DNA of 32,537 nucleotides from Rubrivivax sp. (GTDB taxonomy: Bacteria; Pseudomonadota; Gammaproteobacteria; Burkholderiales; Burkholderiaceae_C): assembly GCA_016789865.1 (NCBI GenBank), contig JAEUPC010000002.1, positions 1 through 32,537 on the forward strand, written 5' to 3'. A program made the translations under genes and the position numbers. The notes beneath the pieces are model-generated. The model saw only the letters and a program-made list of their open reading frames with translations. It was not told the DNA's origin and did no database searches. Shown piece after piece: positions 8,361 through 15,544 of this stretch. How positions within the stretch are numbered: the stretch's first letter is position 1; each line of letters opens with the position of its first letter.

Positions 8361-9737
8361 ATGGTGGAACAGGTCAATCGATCGAGGCAACGCAGGCGGA
8401 CGATCTGGGTGGCGCTGGCAGCGCTCTCGTTGGCCGGCTGCGGCGGAGGTGGCGGCAGCGACCCGCCGGTCGGTGAGGGCGCTGCACCTGCACCTGCACC
8501 TGCACCTGCACCTGCACCTGCACCTGCACCTGCACCTGCACCGGGACCTGGACCTGGACCTGGACCTGGACCTGGACCTGGACCTGGACCTGGACCTGGA
8601 CCTGGACCTGGACCTGACCCTGCGCCCGCACCGGGACCCGCGGCGAGTCCAACCACCAAGCGAATCAGCGCCAGCAATCGGCACACCCTGCTGTTGCGGG
8701 CGGATGGTCAGCTTCTATTGCTGGGCGGACAGATGAACGGCGGCTCAGCAGGGGTCAGCGTCCCAGGAACTTCGGCGAGGACGGTGTCGGGGTTACCGGC
8801 GCTCGCGGCGGTCGTCGCCGAAACGAACGCCGTTGGCGGCATGACGCTCGCCGTGACGCCGACGGGGGCCGCGTGGGGATGGGGAAACAACGCCGACCGA
8901 GGCCTCGGCGTGCCGTACTCGGCCTCCAATCCGATCACGCAGGTGAACACTCCGGTGGGCGTGGGCTTGTTGGGTGCGGTGGTCGAGGCCGCACCGTGCG
9001 GAACGACATCGTTCGGCCTGCGCAGCGACGGCACGGTCTGGCATCTGCCGAGCCTGGTCGCCGCGGGCGGCGCACCTTCGGCCAGCCTGGTTGTCGGCCT
9101 CCCTGCCATCGCCAGCATGGGCAGAAGCGGCACGGCCCTGGTGGGTTGCAGCTTGCCGCTCGTCGGGCGCGACAAGACGGTCTGGGAGATGACAACCGCG
9201 CCGGGAGGTGGCGGCACCGGAGTCCTACGGGCCTGGAACACCACGGTCAGGCAGATCACCGGCCTGCCGGCGATCGAGCAGGTGTCGTGCACCGGCAACC
9301 AGGAAGACCGGGGCACCTGCCTCGCGGCGGCATCCGACGGAACGGTGTGGGCGTGGGGTGCGCAGGCCGGCACCTTCGTCGGCGACTACACGAGCCCGGG
9401 GCGCACTTTGCCGATCCAGTTGCCGGCGCCGGTGAACGTGGCCGACGTGCACATCGGCGGCGCCTGCACTCTGGCGCGCCTGCGCACGGGCGAGGTGTGG
9501 GCGCTCCAGGAATGCAGGACCTTCTTCGACCCCGTCAACCCGGGTGTCCAGGCGGGGTTGTTCCCGGGGCTCGCAGGCGTGGTCGAACTCTCCGTCGGCA
9601 ACGAGCATGCGGTTGTGCTGAAGGCCGATGGCTCGGTCTGGAGCTTCGGCCGCAACGTGCTCGGCGCGTTCGGGGACGGCCTCGCGGGCAATGCGAGCAA
9701 CGTGCCGGTTCGAGCGGTCGGCATCAACCTGAACTGA
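8361..9737 (+). CDS. RCC1-like beta-propeller lipoprotein
   Basis: A predicted lipoprotein of 458 residues. An Arg-rich start and hydrophobic helix lead to the lipobox LSLAGC with acylated Cys27, followed by a short Gly/Ser spacer. An Ala-Pro then Gly-Pro linker (about residues 40-95) precedes a domain with repeated WGWGNN, DGTVWHL, DGTVWAWG and DGSVWSFG segments. That is the signature of RCC1-type seven-bladed propellers, here with irregular blades. Bacterial RCC1-like proteins of this type are surface or periplasmic; their partners are mostly unknown. GGGGAGG at 8352-8358 is very close to ATG 8361 and better spaced for GTG 8364, so the start could be one codon later. It lies 144 bases after the STAND regulator and 71 before a DUF1036-like gene on the same strand, and may share regulation with them. 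Confidence 0.88.
   Translation: MVEQVNRSRQRRRTIWVALAALSLAGCGGGGGSDPPVGEGAAPAPAPAPAPAPAPAPAPAPGPGPGPGPGPGPGPGPGPGPGPGPDPAPAPGPAASPTTKRISASNRHTLLLRADGQLLLLGGQMNGGSAGVSVPGTSARTVSGLPALAAVVAETNAVGGMTLAVTPTGAAWGWGNNADRGLGVPYSASNPITQVNTPVGVGLLGAVVEAAPCGTTSFGLRSDGTVWHLPSLVAAGGAPSASLVVGLPAIASMGRSGTALVGCSLPLVGRDKTVWEMTTAPGGGGTGVLRAWNTTVRQITGLPAIEQVSCTGNQEDRGTCLAAASDGTVWAWGAQAGTFVGDYTSPGRTLPIQLPAPVNVADVHIGGACTLARLRTGEVWALQECRTFFDPVNPGVQAGLFPGLAGVVELSVGNEHAVVLKADGSVWSFGRNVLGAFGDGLAGNASNVPVRAVGINLN
8484..8615 (+). repeat. Hexanucleotide repeat tract coding an Ala-Pro/Gly-Pro linker
   Basis: Nine copies of GCACCT (8484-8537), one GCACCG, then twelve copies of GGACCT (8544-8615), all in frame, give alternating Ala-Pro and then Gly-Pro dipeptides between the lipid anchor and the RCC1 domain. 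Because the unit is six bases, slippage would change linker length without changing frame. The switch from one hexamer to another suggests two separate expansions. Confidence 0.95.
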
Positions 9738-9808
9738 AGGGCAGAGGGCCGACAGGCGTCAGCACTCACCATCTCCTCTTTCGATCACACGCGTTGAGGG
9801 CTGTCTCC

Positions 9809-11227
9809 ATGCTGCTTCGACCCACGCCACTGAGCCGCGCCATCACCGCCTTTGCGATCTTGGCCGCGTCTGTCGCCTTCTCGAGCACAGTGCGTGCGCA
9901 GGCCGGGAGAGCCTCGCTCACCCTGTGCAACGACAGCCAGCGGCACACCCTCAATGCGGCGGTCGTGCACCGGAACATCGGGCTGGGCGGCATGCTCAAC
10001 GGCTACCCTTGGACCGGGGCAGGCTGGCAGTCCATCCGACCAGGCGCCTGCAGCCTGGTCCTGAGCAACTTCGGCGCAGACGACCTCATCTGGCTACGCC
10101 TGGAAGCCAAGAACAGGGTTCTGCCCGCGACTTCGCAGTCGAACATCTGGACCGGGGTGCAGGTGCGCGAGTCCGGTGACCACTACTGCATCAATCCGCA
10201 GAACAAGTTCAGCTGGAGACGGCGCGATGACCACTCGCTGCAGCGTTGCGCCGAAGACGCCGGGCTCGCCGTGTTCCCGGTGCTGATCCGGGTGACGAAG
10301 AACACCGACCTCACCTTACGCACGAACCCGGACTCAGCGGTCGAGACGCTGAAGCCCGAAACGGTAAGCATCGACTACCAGACCTGGCTGGCACAGACCC
10401 CGGAGGGCTATCCACCGGGCCCGGCGCAGTTGCCGCACGACCAGGTTCCGCTGACGTTCAAGCAGGTCTTCGATATCGGGCCCGAGGTGGAGATCGCCCG
10501 GGTCTTCGACGCGGAACCCGCGCGCCGCGACAACGTGCAGCAGCACCTGCTTCAGTTGAAGCGAGCGGGTGCGCAGATGGTCCAGTGCTTCTACGGCCCG
10601 TTCTCCGCGGGCGGCGTAGGCGGTGACGTTGGAGGGTGGTTCTGGCAAGGCCGCGTGCACGCGACACAGGCGGCCCTGTCGCGTATCGCGCTCAACCATC
10701 CGCTGCTGCGCCTGGGCGACACAGCGAACGGCTGCCCGCCCAACTACGCCCTTGCGCGGGCGGCCCGACTTGCCGCACTGACTTCCGCGCGCAAGATGGC
10801 GCTGCGGGGTGCGACCGGGGTTTCAACGCCGCACCAAGATGTGGACCCGTCCCCGGCGCCCGCGCAACGCCCGACCGCCGCGACCACGCCCAGCGTGGAT
10901 GACAGTGCCAAGCTTCTGAAGCAGTTCGTGCGCCCGTTCAAACCCTACGACTTCGTCAGGGTGCCGAAGAGCGAGACGACGCTGCTGGCACTGGCCGAGC
11001 GGATCAGGGCGGCGCAGCAATCCGTCCTGGGCTGCAAGTACGGCGATGCGACGTACCACGAGTTCTGGCATCAGAGTCCGCCGCCGCAGATCGACGAGCT
11101 GATCCTGGCCGACCGGCACCGGTTCCTCAGCGGCGGCATCCGTACCCGGAAGGCCCGCACCGAGTGCCCGAGGACGGAGCGCGAAGCCAGGACGGCGGTC
11201 GGTGACCACGCAACGAGCGCGCGTTGA
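9809..11227 (+). CDS. Secreted DUF1036-like protein
   Basis: An exported protein of 472 residues with a clear Sec signal peptide: a hydrophobic run near 11-25 and a likely cleavage site VRA-QA after residue 30. Residues 36-85 resemble DUF1036 (ASLTLCNDS..., GWQSIRPGACSLVL), a small periplasmic beta domain with paired Cys, here Cys40 and Cys81. The remaining 350 residues contain scattered Cys but no domain I recognise. A Pro/Ala/Thr-rich linker near 345-370 separates a C-terminal segment. TGAGGG at 9795-9800 supports ATG 9809. It follows the RCC1 lipoprotein by 71 bases and precedes another secreted protein by 67, so the three probably form one unit. The function is unknown. Confidence 0.8.
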   Translation: MLLRPTPLSRAITAFAILAASVAFSSTVRAQAGRASLTLCNDSQRHTLNAAVVHRNIGLGGMLNGYPWTGAGWQSIRPGACSLVLSNFGADDLIWLRLEAKNRVLPATSQSNIWTGVQVRESGDHYCINPQNKFSWRRRDDHSLQRCAEDAGLAVFPVLIRVTKNTDLTLRTNPDSAVETLKPETVSIDYQTWLAQTPEGYPPGPAQLPHDQVPLTFKQVFDIGPEVEIARVFDAEPARRDNVQQHLLQLKRAGAQMVQCFYGPFSAGGVGGDVGGWFWQGRVHATQAALSRIALNHPLLRLGDTANGCPPNYALARAARLAALTSARKMALRGATGVSTPHQDVDPSPAPAQRPTAATTPSVDDSAKLLKQFVRPFKPYDFVRVPKSETTLLALAERIRAAQQSVLGCKYGDATYHEFWHQSPPPQIDELILADRHRFLSGGIRTRKARTECPRTEREARTAVGDHATSAR

Positions 11228-11294
11228 TCTGCGGGTCACGGCTCCGCGATGAAGGCACGAGACAGGCAGACCACCGCCACTGCGGGACACCGCT

Positions 11295-11912
11295 TTGCGA
11301 GCGAGGCTGCGCGATGCGCTGTGCCGCCCGGTGTGTAGGGCGCGCAGCGGCCGGTCGTTTGCGCTCGCTGCCTTGGCGCTGGCAACCGCAGGCCCGGGCC
11401 ATGCGCAAATCGCCTGGATCGGCAAGCCGACGATCGGCGACAACCTGCGGCGCGACCTCGCGCAGGTGGCCGACGCCTGGCGGCGCCTGCGCGACCAGGC
11501 CCCCGCGGCGCAGGCCTTCGCGGCGGAGAACGTCGCCGCGCGCAAGGCCTTCTTCGCCGCCGCACCCGACAGCGAGGCGCGCGCGGTGGCGGGCCGGCGC
11601 TTCGCGGAACTGTTGCATCAGAAGGACAAGTTCAACGTCGTGATCGCCATCAGCGGCCTCGATGCGTTGGGGGTCCTTCTGAGTGCCAGCGGCACGCAGA
11701 TCGACGGCGGCGGTCCAGAGGCTGTGCGTCCCGCGTTCCGACTCTGGGTCGCCGCCGTGTCGCGCGACGTGCTCGCGGCGGTTCCCGACAGGGCGAGAGT
11801 CGCCGCAGCGCTGGTCCGCCACGACGATGCCTACCAGGTCTATCGGGCGGAGCACGATCAAGTCGAGATCCAGGCTCACCTCGAGTCGTTGGCAGACGCC
11901 CAGGGCGCATAG
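11295..11912 (+). CDS. Small secreted protein of unknown function
   Basis: A predicted exported protein of 205 residues with no family I recognise. The N-terminus carries an Arg-rich start and the hydrophobic run FALAALALATAGPGHA, with a likely signal-peptidase site at HA-Q. The mature part is mostly alpha-helical and rich in Ala/Arg/Asp, with no Cys. The open frame needs a TTG start at 11295; a GTG at 11331 would give a more compact signal peptide (MCRARSGRS...) and may be the true start. Coding bias matches the two preceding secreted-protein genes on the same strand, and it is the last gene before an IS91 relic. Hypothetical, but probably real. Confidence 0.6.
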   Translation: MRARLRDALCRPVCRARSGRSFALAALALATAGPGHAQIAWIGKPTIGDNLRRDLAQVADAWRRLRDQAPAAQAFAAENVAARKAFFAAAPDSEARAVAGRRFAELLHQKDKFNVVIAISGLDALGVLLSASGTQIDGGGPEAVRPAFRLWVAAVSRDVLAAVPDRARVAAALVRHDDAYQVYRAEHDQVEIQAHLESLADAQGA

Positions 11913-11984
11913 GAACTTCAACGGCCTCTTGGCTGCCCGAGTCACGCCTGCGCGGGCGGTCGATCCGGCCCGGAGGGCTTGGAA

Positions 11985-12250
11985 CTGGCGCCTGGGCTTG
12001 AGCAGCTGCGCCCAGCTGATGCGGTGCGGCCGGGCATGGGCGGTCTCGACTTCGCACTCGGGTGGCGCCCCCCAGCTTCAGTGGCCGCCTGTGCGGGTGA
12101 TGCAGAAACCGCGGCAACTCGGCGCCGGTGCTGGCTTCGGTGTGGGCGATGAAGCTGGCCGCGTGCTGCTGCACCCGGCGGTACAGCGTGGTCTGCTCCG
12201 GGCGGTGGCGCTCGTAGTGAAGCGGGGCGCGATCCGGCGCCCGTTGGGGC
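11985..12250 (-). pseudogene. Frameshifted IS91-type transposase relic (N- and C-terminal parts)
   Basis: Minus-strand 12100-12231 reads HYERHRPEQTTLYRRVQQHA followed by ASFIAHTEASTGAELPRFL. This fits the N-terminus of IS91-family transposases (Y.PR.PE.T.LYR.VQ.H...F, then LP.FV). The expected zinc-binding Cys cluster is missing. In a different frame, 11997-12029 reads PHRISWAQLLK, the segment that in these enzymes lies just before the C-terminal zinc motif (RLSWAELLKRVF). The middle of the gene is deleted and the two parts are out of frame, so this is a fossil. It fills most of the 438-base gap between the secreted-protein gene and the isochorismatase gene; I see no other gene there. Confidence 0.7.
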
Positions 12251-12350
12251 TGCCGGCCAGTGGCTTGCACGCCGGGCTCTCGAAGGGATGTGCCCGCACG
12301 GTCTCTTCACGGTCGCAAGCAGCCAGCCGCGCCAAGCGCGCCACGAGCCC

Positions 12351-12950
12351 TCAACCCGCACCCTTGATGATCTTCAGCACCTCGCGAAAGCGCGGATGCG
12401 CGCAATCGCCCAGCCACTCGAAGAGCACCATCTCGTGCGTCACGATGGTGGCCCCGGCGCGGCTCAGGCGCGCCATGGCCGCGGCGTGGTCGGCCGGGCG
12501 GCGCGAGCCACTGGCGCTGGACACCACCCAGACACGCTCGCCGGCGCGCAGCAGGCCGAGCGCCGTCTGCATCATGCACACATGCGCTTCGCACCCGGCG
12601 ACGACGACCTCGCGGCGGCCTTGCGGCTTCGCAGCGCCGAGGGTGTCGAGCAGGCCGTCAGCGCAGGCGTCGAAGTGCGTCTTGGCCAGCGTCACCGGGC
12701 ATTCGGATCGGATCGACTCGACATTCGGTCCGAGGCCGGCGGGGTTCTGCTCGGTACCGATGACCGGGATGCCCAGCGAGTGCGCCGCCTGCGCGAGCAG
12801 CACGCCGTGGGCGACCACGGCCTGGGCGTCATGGATGGCGGGCATCAGCCGCGCCTGGTAGTCCACCAGCACCAGCACGGCGGCGCCGGCCTGCATGGCT
12901 GCCATCGCTTCCTTCGCTTCCATCTGCCGCGTCCCTTCCATCGGTTCCAT
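12351..12950 (-). CDS. Isochorismatase-family cysteine hydrolase (YcaC-like)
   Basis: A cytosolic hydrolase of 199 residues with the isochorismatase/nicotinamidase alpha/beta fold. The catalytic triad is visible: Asp30 in VLVLVDYQ, Lys90 in TLAKTHFD and Cys125 in AGCEAHVCMMQTA. The IGTEQNP segment after the second strand and the VVSSASGSR loop are typical of the YcaC-like branch, whose substrates are mostly unknown amides. ATG 12950 is chosen because AAGAGG lies seven bases upstream; a TTG two codons earlier is also open. The gene begins two bases after the TetR stop, so the two are almost certainly cotranscribed, with the hydrolase second. The context suggests a role in the same catabolic or detoxifying step as the divergent hydroxylase-like gene. 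Confidence 0.9.
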   Translation of the reverse strand: MEPMEGTRQMEAKEAMAAMQAGAAVLVLVDYQARLMPAIHDAQAVVAHGVLLAQAAHSLGIPVIGTEQNPAGLGPNVESIRSECPVTLAKTHFDACADGLLDTLGAAKPQGRREVVVAGCEAHVCMMQTALGLLRAGERVWVVSSASGSRRPADHAAAMARLSRAGATIVTHEMVLFEWLGDCAHPRFREVLKIIKGAG

Positions 12951-12952
12951 CG

Positions 12953-13630
12953 TCAAGCCTCTTGGCCGCCGGTTGCGCGGCTCAGCAGTTGCCCGAGGTA
13001 GGCGTCGAACAGTTCCCGCGACCCCTGCTTGAACATGCGGATGCGGCCCGTGTGGCTGAGCACGAGCAGGCCCACGGTGTGGGCGAAGAGCGCGGTCACC
13101 TCCGCCAGCGCGAGCTTGCTCGGCAGCCCCAGCGCCTGCAGCGCATCCTGGGTCGGCTGCAGCGCGGCGCGCAGGCGCGCGTTGAGCTGCTCGTTCAGCT
13201 GCGGCGTCAACCCGCGCGGCTTCATGCCCTGGAAGAGGTAGAAGCCGAGGTCCAGATCGCGCGGGTTCTCGCGGTAGAAGTCGAAGAAGGCGGTGGCCGC
13301 GCGCTGCACGCGCTCGGCCTCGCTGCGGCGGCCGGCAGCCGCACGCTCGACGCTGTCGTTCAGCCGCTCCAGCGACTCGGCCAGCAGCGCCCCGTAGACC
13401 TCTTCCTTGCTGGCGAAGTAGCTGTACAGCGCGCCGACGGTGTAGCCGGCACGTTGGGCAATCTCGCGCATGCTGGTCTTGTCCATGCCGAGCTCGAAAA
13501 AGGCCGTGCGTGCGGCGTCGAGCACCGACCGGCGGCGCGCGTCGGCCGGCGCCTGCGGGCCAAGCTCCCGCGCGGCGGCTCTGCCTGCCTTGTTGGCCAG
13601 GCGGCGAGGGCTGATCGACGACGCGGCCAT
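12953..13630 (-). CDS. TetR-family transcriptional regulator
   Basis: A one-component repressor of 225 residues. After a basic N-terminal tail of about 30 residues, the TetR DNA-binding domain spans about 33-80: RRRSVLDAARTAFFELG, then TSMREIAQRAGYTVGALYSYF with the helix-turn-helix at 53-72, and SKEEVYGALL. The helical C-terminal half, which would bind the ligand and dimerise, follows. Strong match to the family in the N-terminal half only, as usual. Transcribed divergently from the hydroxylase-like gene at 13790 and upstream of the isochorismatase gene. A perfect 17-bp palindrome 29 bases before its start codon is the obvious operator, so autoregulation and control of the divergent gene are likely (inference). 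Confidence 0.93.
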   Translation of the reverse strand: MAASSISPRRLANKAGRAAARELGPQAPADARRRSVLDAARTAFFELGMDKTSMREIAQRAGYTVGALYSYFASKEEVYGALLAESLERLNDSVERAAAGRRSEAERVQRAATAFFDFYRENPRDLDLGFYLFQGMKPRGLTPQLNEQLNARLRAALQPTQDALQALGLPSKLALAEVTALFAHTVGLLVLSHTGRIRMFKQGSRELFDAYLGQLLSRATGGQEA

Positions 13631-13646
13631 GCCCGCAGTGTAGACG

Positions 13647-13675
13647 TTGACGCGCTGGATTGAACAGTGTTCAAT
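13647..13675 (+). promoter_or_regulatory. Candidate sigma-70 promoter for the hydroxylase-like gene
   Basis: TTGACG (13647-13652) and TTCAAT (13670-13675) are separated by 17 bases, giving a plausible -35/-10 pair reading towards the gene at 13790. The -10 box matches the consensus at four of six positions. It overlaps the palindromic operator, which would fit repression by TetR. Confidence 0.45.
13659..13675. promoter_or_regulatory. TetR-type palindromic operator
   Basis: ATTGAACA-G-TGTTCAAT is a perfect inverted repeat with eight-base arms and a one-base centre, AT-rich against a very GC-rich background. It lies between the divergent TetR and hydroxylase-like genes and covers the spacer and -10 of the candidate promoter. 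Length and position are typical of a TetR dimer site. Confidence 0.7.
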
Positions 13676-13699
13676 GCCGGCGATCCGCCGCCCTCTCGG

Positions 13700-13776
13700 C
13701 GCCAGTTCGTCGCCAGATCGCCGCCAGATCGCCGCCAGATCGCCGCCAGATCGACGCCAGATCGCCGCCCGTTCAC
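13700..13776 (+). repeat. Array of 11-bp direct repeats in the leader of the hydroxylase-like gene
   Basis: Five tandem copies of CGCCAGATCGC occupy 13711-13765; the fourth ends in A instead of C. One degenerate copy flanks each side (13700-13710 and 13766-13776). The period is close to one helical turn, so every unit presents the same face of the DNA. The array starts 24 bases after the palindromic operator and ends just before the ribosome-binding site TGGAG at 13779-13783. It may bind a regulator, or be a slippage product in the leader RNA. Confidence 0.85.
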
Positions 13777-13789
13777 CCTGGAGTCCGCC

Positions 13790-15418
13790 ATGCCCGCGTT
13801 TGCCTCCGCCTCACCCGCCCCTGCGACCCAGGTCCCGCTGATGTCCGGCGATGCCTACCGCGAATCGCTGCGCCGCTACAAGCCGAAGGTCTTCGTCGAC
13901 GGGCGCGAGGTGGCCAGCGTCGCCGACGAGCTGGCGCTGCGCCCCGGCGTCAACGCGCTGGCGTTCACCTACGACGCCGCGCTGCGCCCCGAGCTCGCGC
14001 CGATCGCCCTGGCCACGCAGTCGCGGCGGCAGCGCGTGGTCAACCGCATGCTGCACGTCGACGAGTCGGCCGGCGACCTGCTGAACAAGCTGGAGATGGT
14101 GCGCCTGCTGTGCCAGGAGACCGGCTGCGCGCAGCGCTACCTGGCGCACGACGCGCTCAACGGCCTGGCGCAGGCAGTGGCCCGCATCGACGACGCACGG
14201 GGCACCACCGAGCACCGTGCCCGCTTCGACGCCTACCTGGCCCACGCCCAGGACAACGACCTGTCGCTGGGCATCGCGATGACCGATGCCAAGGGCGACC
14301 GCAGCAAGAAGCCGCACCAGCAGGCCCAACCCGACACCTACGTGCACATCGTCGAGCGCAGCGCCAAGGGCATCGTCATCAGCGGCACCAAGGCCATCGT
14401 CACCGGCGGGCCGTACATGCACGAGTTCCTCGTCATGCCCAGCCGCCACATGGGGCCCGAAGACGCCGCCTTCGCGGTGTGCTGCGCCGTGCGAGTGGAC
14501 GCGCCCGGCATCACCATCGTCTCGCGCCCCGCCGGGCGCCCTGGCGAGAAGCTGGAGCATGGCGATGCGCTCTTTTCGCGCAAGTACGGCCAGGCCACCG
14601 CGGTGGTGATCTTCGAGCGCGTCTTCGTGCCGTGGGAGCGCGTGTTCTACGCCGACGAGTGGGAGCTGAGCCACGTGCTGACCTACAGCTACGCCACGCA
14701 CCACCGCCACACCTGCATCGCGGCGCGGGCGGGCTTCGGCGACCTGCTGATCGGCGCCGGCGCGCTGATGTGCGAGGCCAACGGGCTGGACCCGGGCACC
14801 CAGAGCAGCCTGCGCGAGCCGATGGTCGAACTCATCACCATCATCGAGGGCTTCTTCGCCTGCGGCGTGGCCGCCAGCGTGTACGCGGAGAGAGACCCGC
14901 ACAGCGGCACGTTCATGCCCGAGCCGGTGTTCGCCAACATCGGCAAGCTGCTGCTGGCCACCAAGATCTACGACATGCACCGCCTCGCGCACGAGGTCTC
15001 GGGCGGGCTCATCGTCGCGCTGCCCGGCCCGGACGAGGACCACAACCCCGCCACGGCCGCCAAGCTCTCCGAGGTGCTGCAGGCCGCGCCCGGCATCCCG
15101 TACGACAAGCGCATCCAGGCGGCGCGCTTCATCGAGGACCTCACGGCGTCGTACCAGGGCGGCTGGTACTCGGTCATCAGCCTGCATGGCGGCGGTTCGC
15201 CCGCGGCGATGAAGCAGGAGATCTGGCGCAACTATCCGCTCGGTTCCAAGGTGGACCTGGTGGAACGGCTGCTCGAACGCGGCGTGTTGCACGACGAACA
15301 TCGCGCCATCACGCGGAACCGGCAGCCCGGAAAGTGCTGCGACACGGGATGCACCGCCCCCGGCCAGCCGGTGATGGTGCCGCTGCCGGAAAGCCGCAAG
15401 GGCGGGGCTGCCGGCTGA
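13790..15418 (+). CDS. 4-hydroxyphenylacetate 3-hydroxylase / 4-hydroxybutyryl-CoA dehydratase superfamily protein
   Basis: A 542-residue flavoprotein of the HpaB/AbfD superfamily, which shares the acyl-CoA dehydrogenase fold. Family marks include the N-terminal SGDAYRESLRRYKPKVFVDG, the IVISGTKAIVTGGPYMHEF substrate/FAD region and VFVPWERVFY. Clostridial 4-hydroxybutyryl-CoA dehydratase binds a [4Fe-4S] cluster through three Cys and one His. By my alignment from memory, the equivalents here are Cys113, Tyr117, His305 and Ala312, so two ligands are missing and a cluster is unlikely. A flavin monooxygenase, which would need a separate reductase, or another acyl-CoA-type reaction is more probable; the substrate cannot be named. 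The tail QPGKCCDTGC is Cys-rich and unexplained. ATG 13790 follows TGGAG at 13779. Transcription is probably controlled by the divergent TetR. Confidence 0.85.
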   Translation: MPAFASASPAPATQVPLMSGDAYRESLRRYKPKVFVDGREVASVADELALRPGVNALAFTYDAALRPELAPIALATQSRRQRVVNRMLHVDESAGDLLNKLEMVRLLCQETGCAQRYLAHDALNGLAQAVARIDDARGTTEHRARFDAYLAHAQDNDLSLGIAMTDAKGDRSKKPHQQAQPDTYVHIVERSAKGIVISGTKAIVTGGPYMHEFLVMPSRHMGPEDAAFAVCCAVRVDAPGITIVSRPAGRPGEKLEHGDALFSRKYGQATAVVIFERVFVPWERVFYADEWELSHVLTYSYATHHRHTCIAARAGFGDLLIGAGALMCEANGLDPGTQSSLREPMVELITIIEGFFACGVAASVYAERDPHSGTFMPEPVFANIGKLLLATKIYDMHRLAHEVSGGLIVALPGPDEDHNPATAAKLSEVLQAAPGIPYDKRIQAARFIEDLTASYQGGWYSVISLHGGGSPAAMKQEIWRNYPLGSKVDLVERLLERGVLHDEHRAITRNRQPGKCCDTGCTAPGQPVMVPLPESRKGGAAG

Positions 15419-15544
15419 GGGAGTACCAACCAGGCCCTGCGCGGACGAATGGGCATCATCGTCCCGTCTACATGGAAACCCTTCTCGGCGTCTGCCTCCT
15501 TTCTGCCAATCTAGCCGCTCCGCGGACCACCAGGAGCGGTCGAC

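Noticed and set aside
11942-12361. Stand-alone hypothetical gene on the minus strand
   Set aside because: This region is explained by out-of-frame IS91 transposase segments in other frames; the open frame itself has no features.
13700-13776. CRISPR array
   Set aside because: The units are 11 bp and directly adjacent with no spacers.
13790-15418. True 4-hydroxybutyryl-CoA dehydratase (AbfD)
   Set aside because: Two of the four expected cluster ligands are not Cys by my alignment, and no 4-hydroxybutyrate pathway genes are adjacent.
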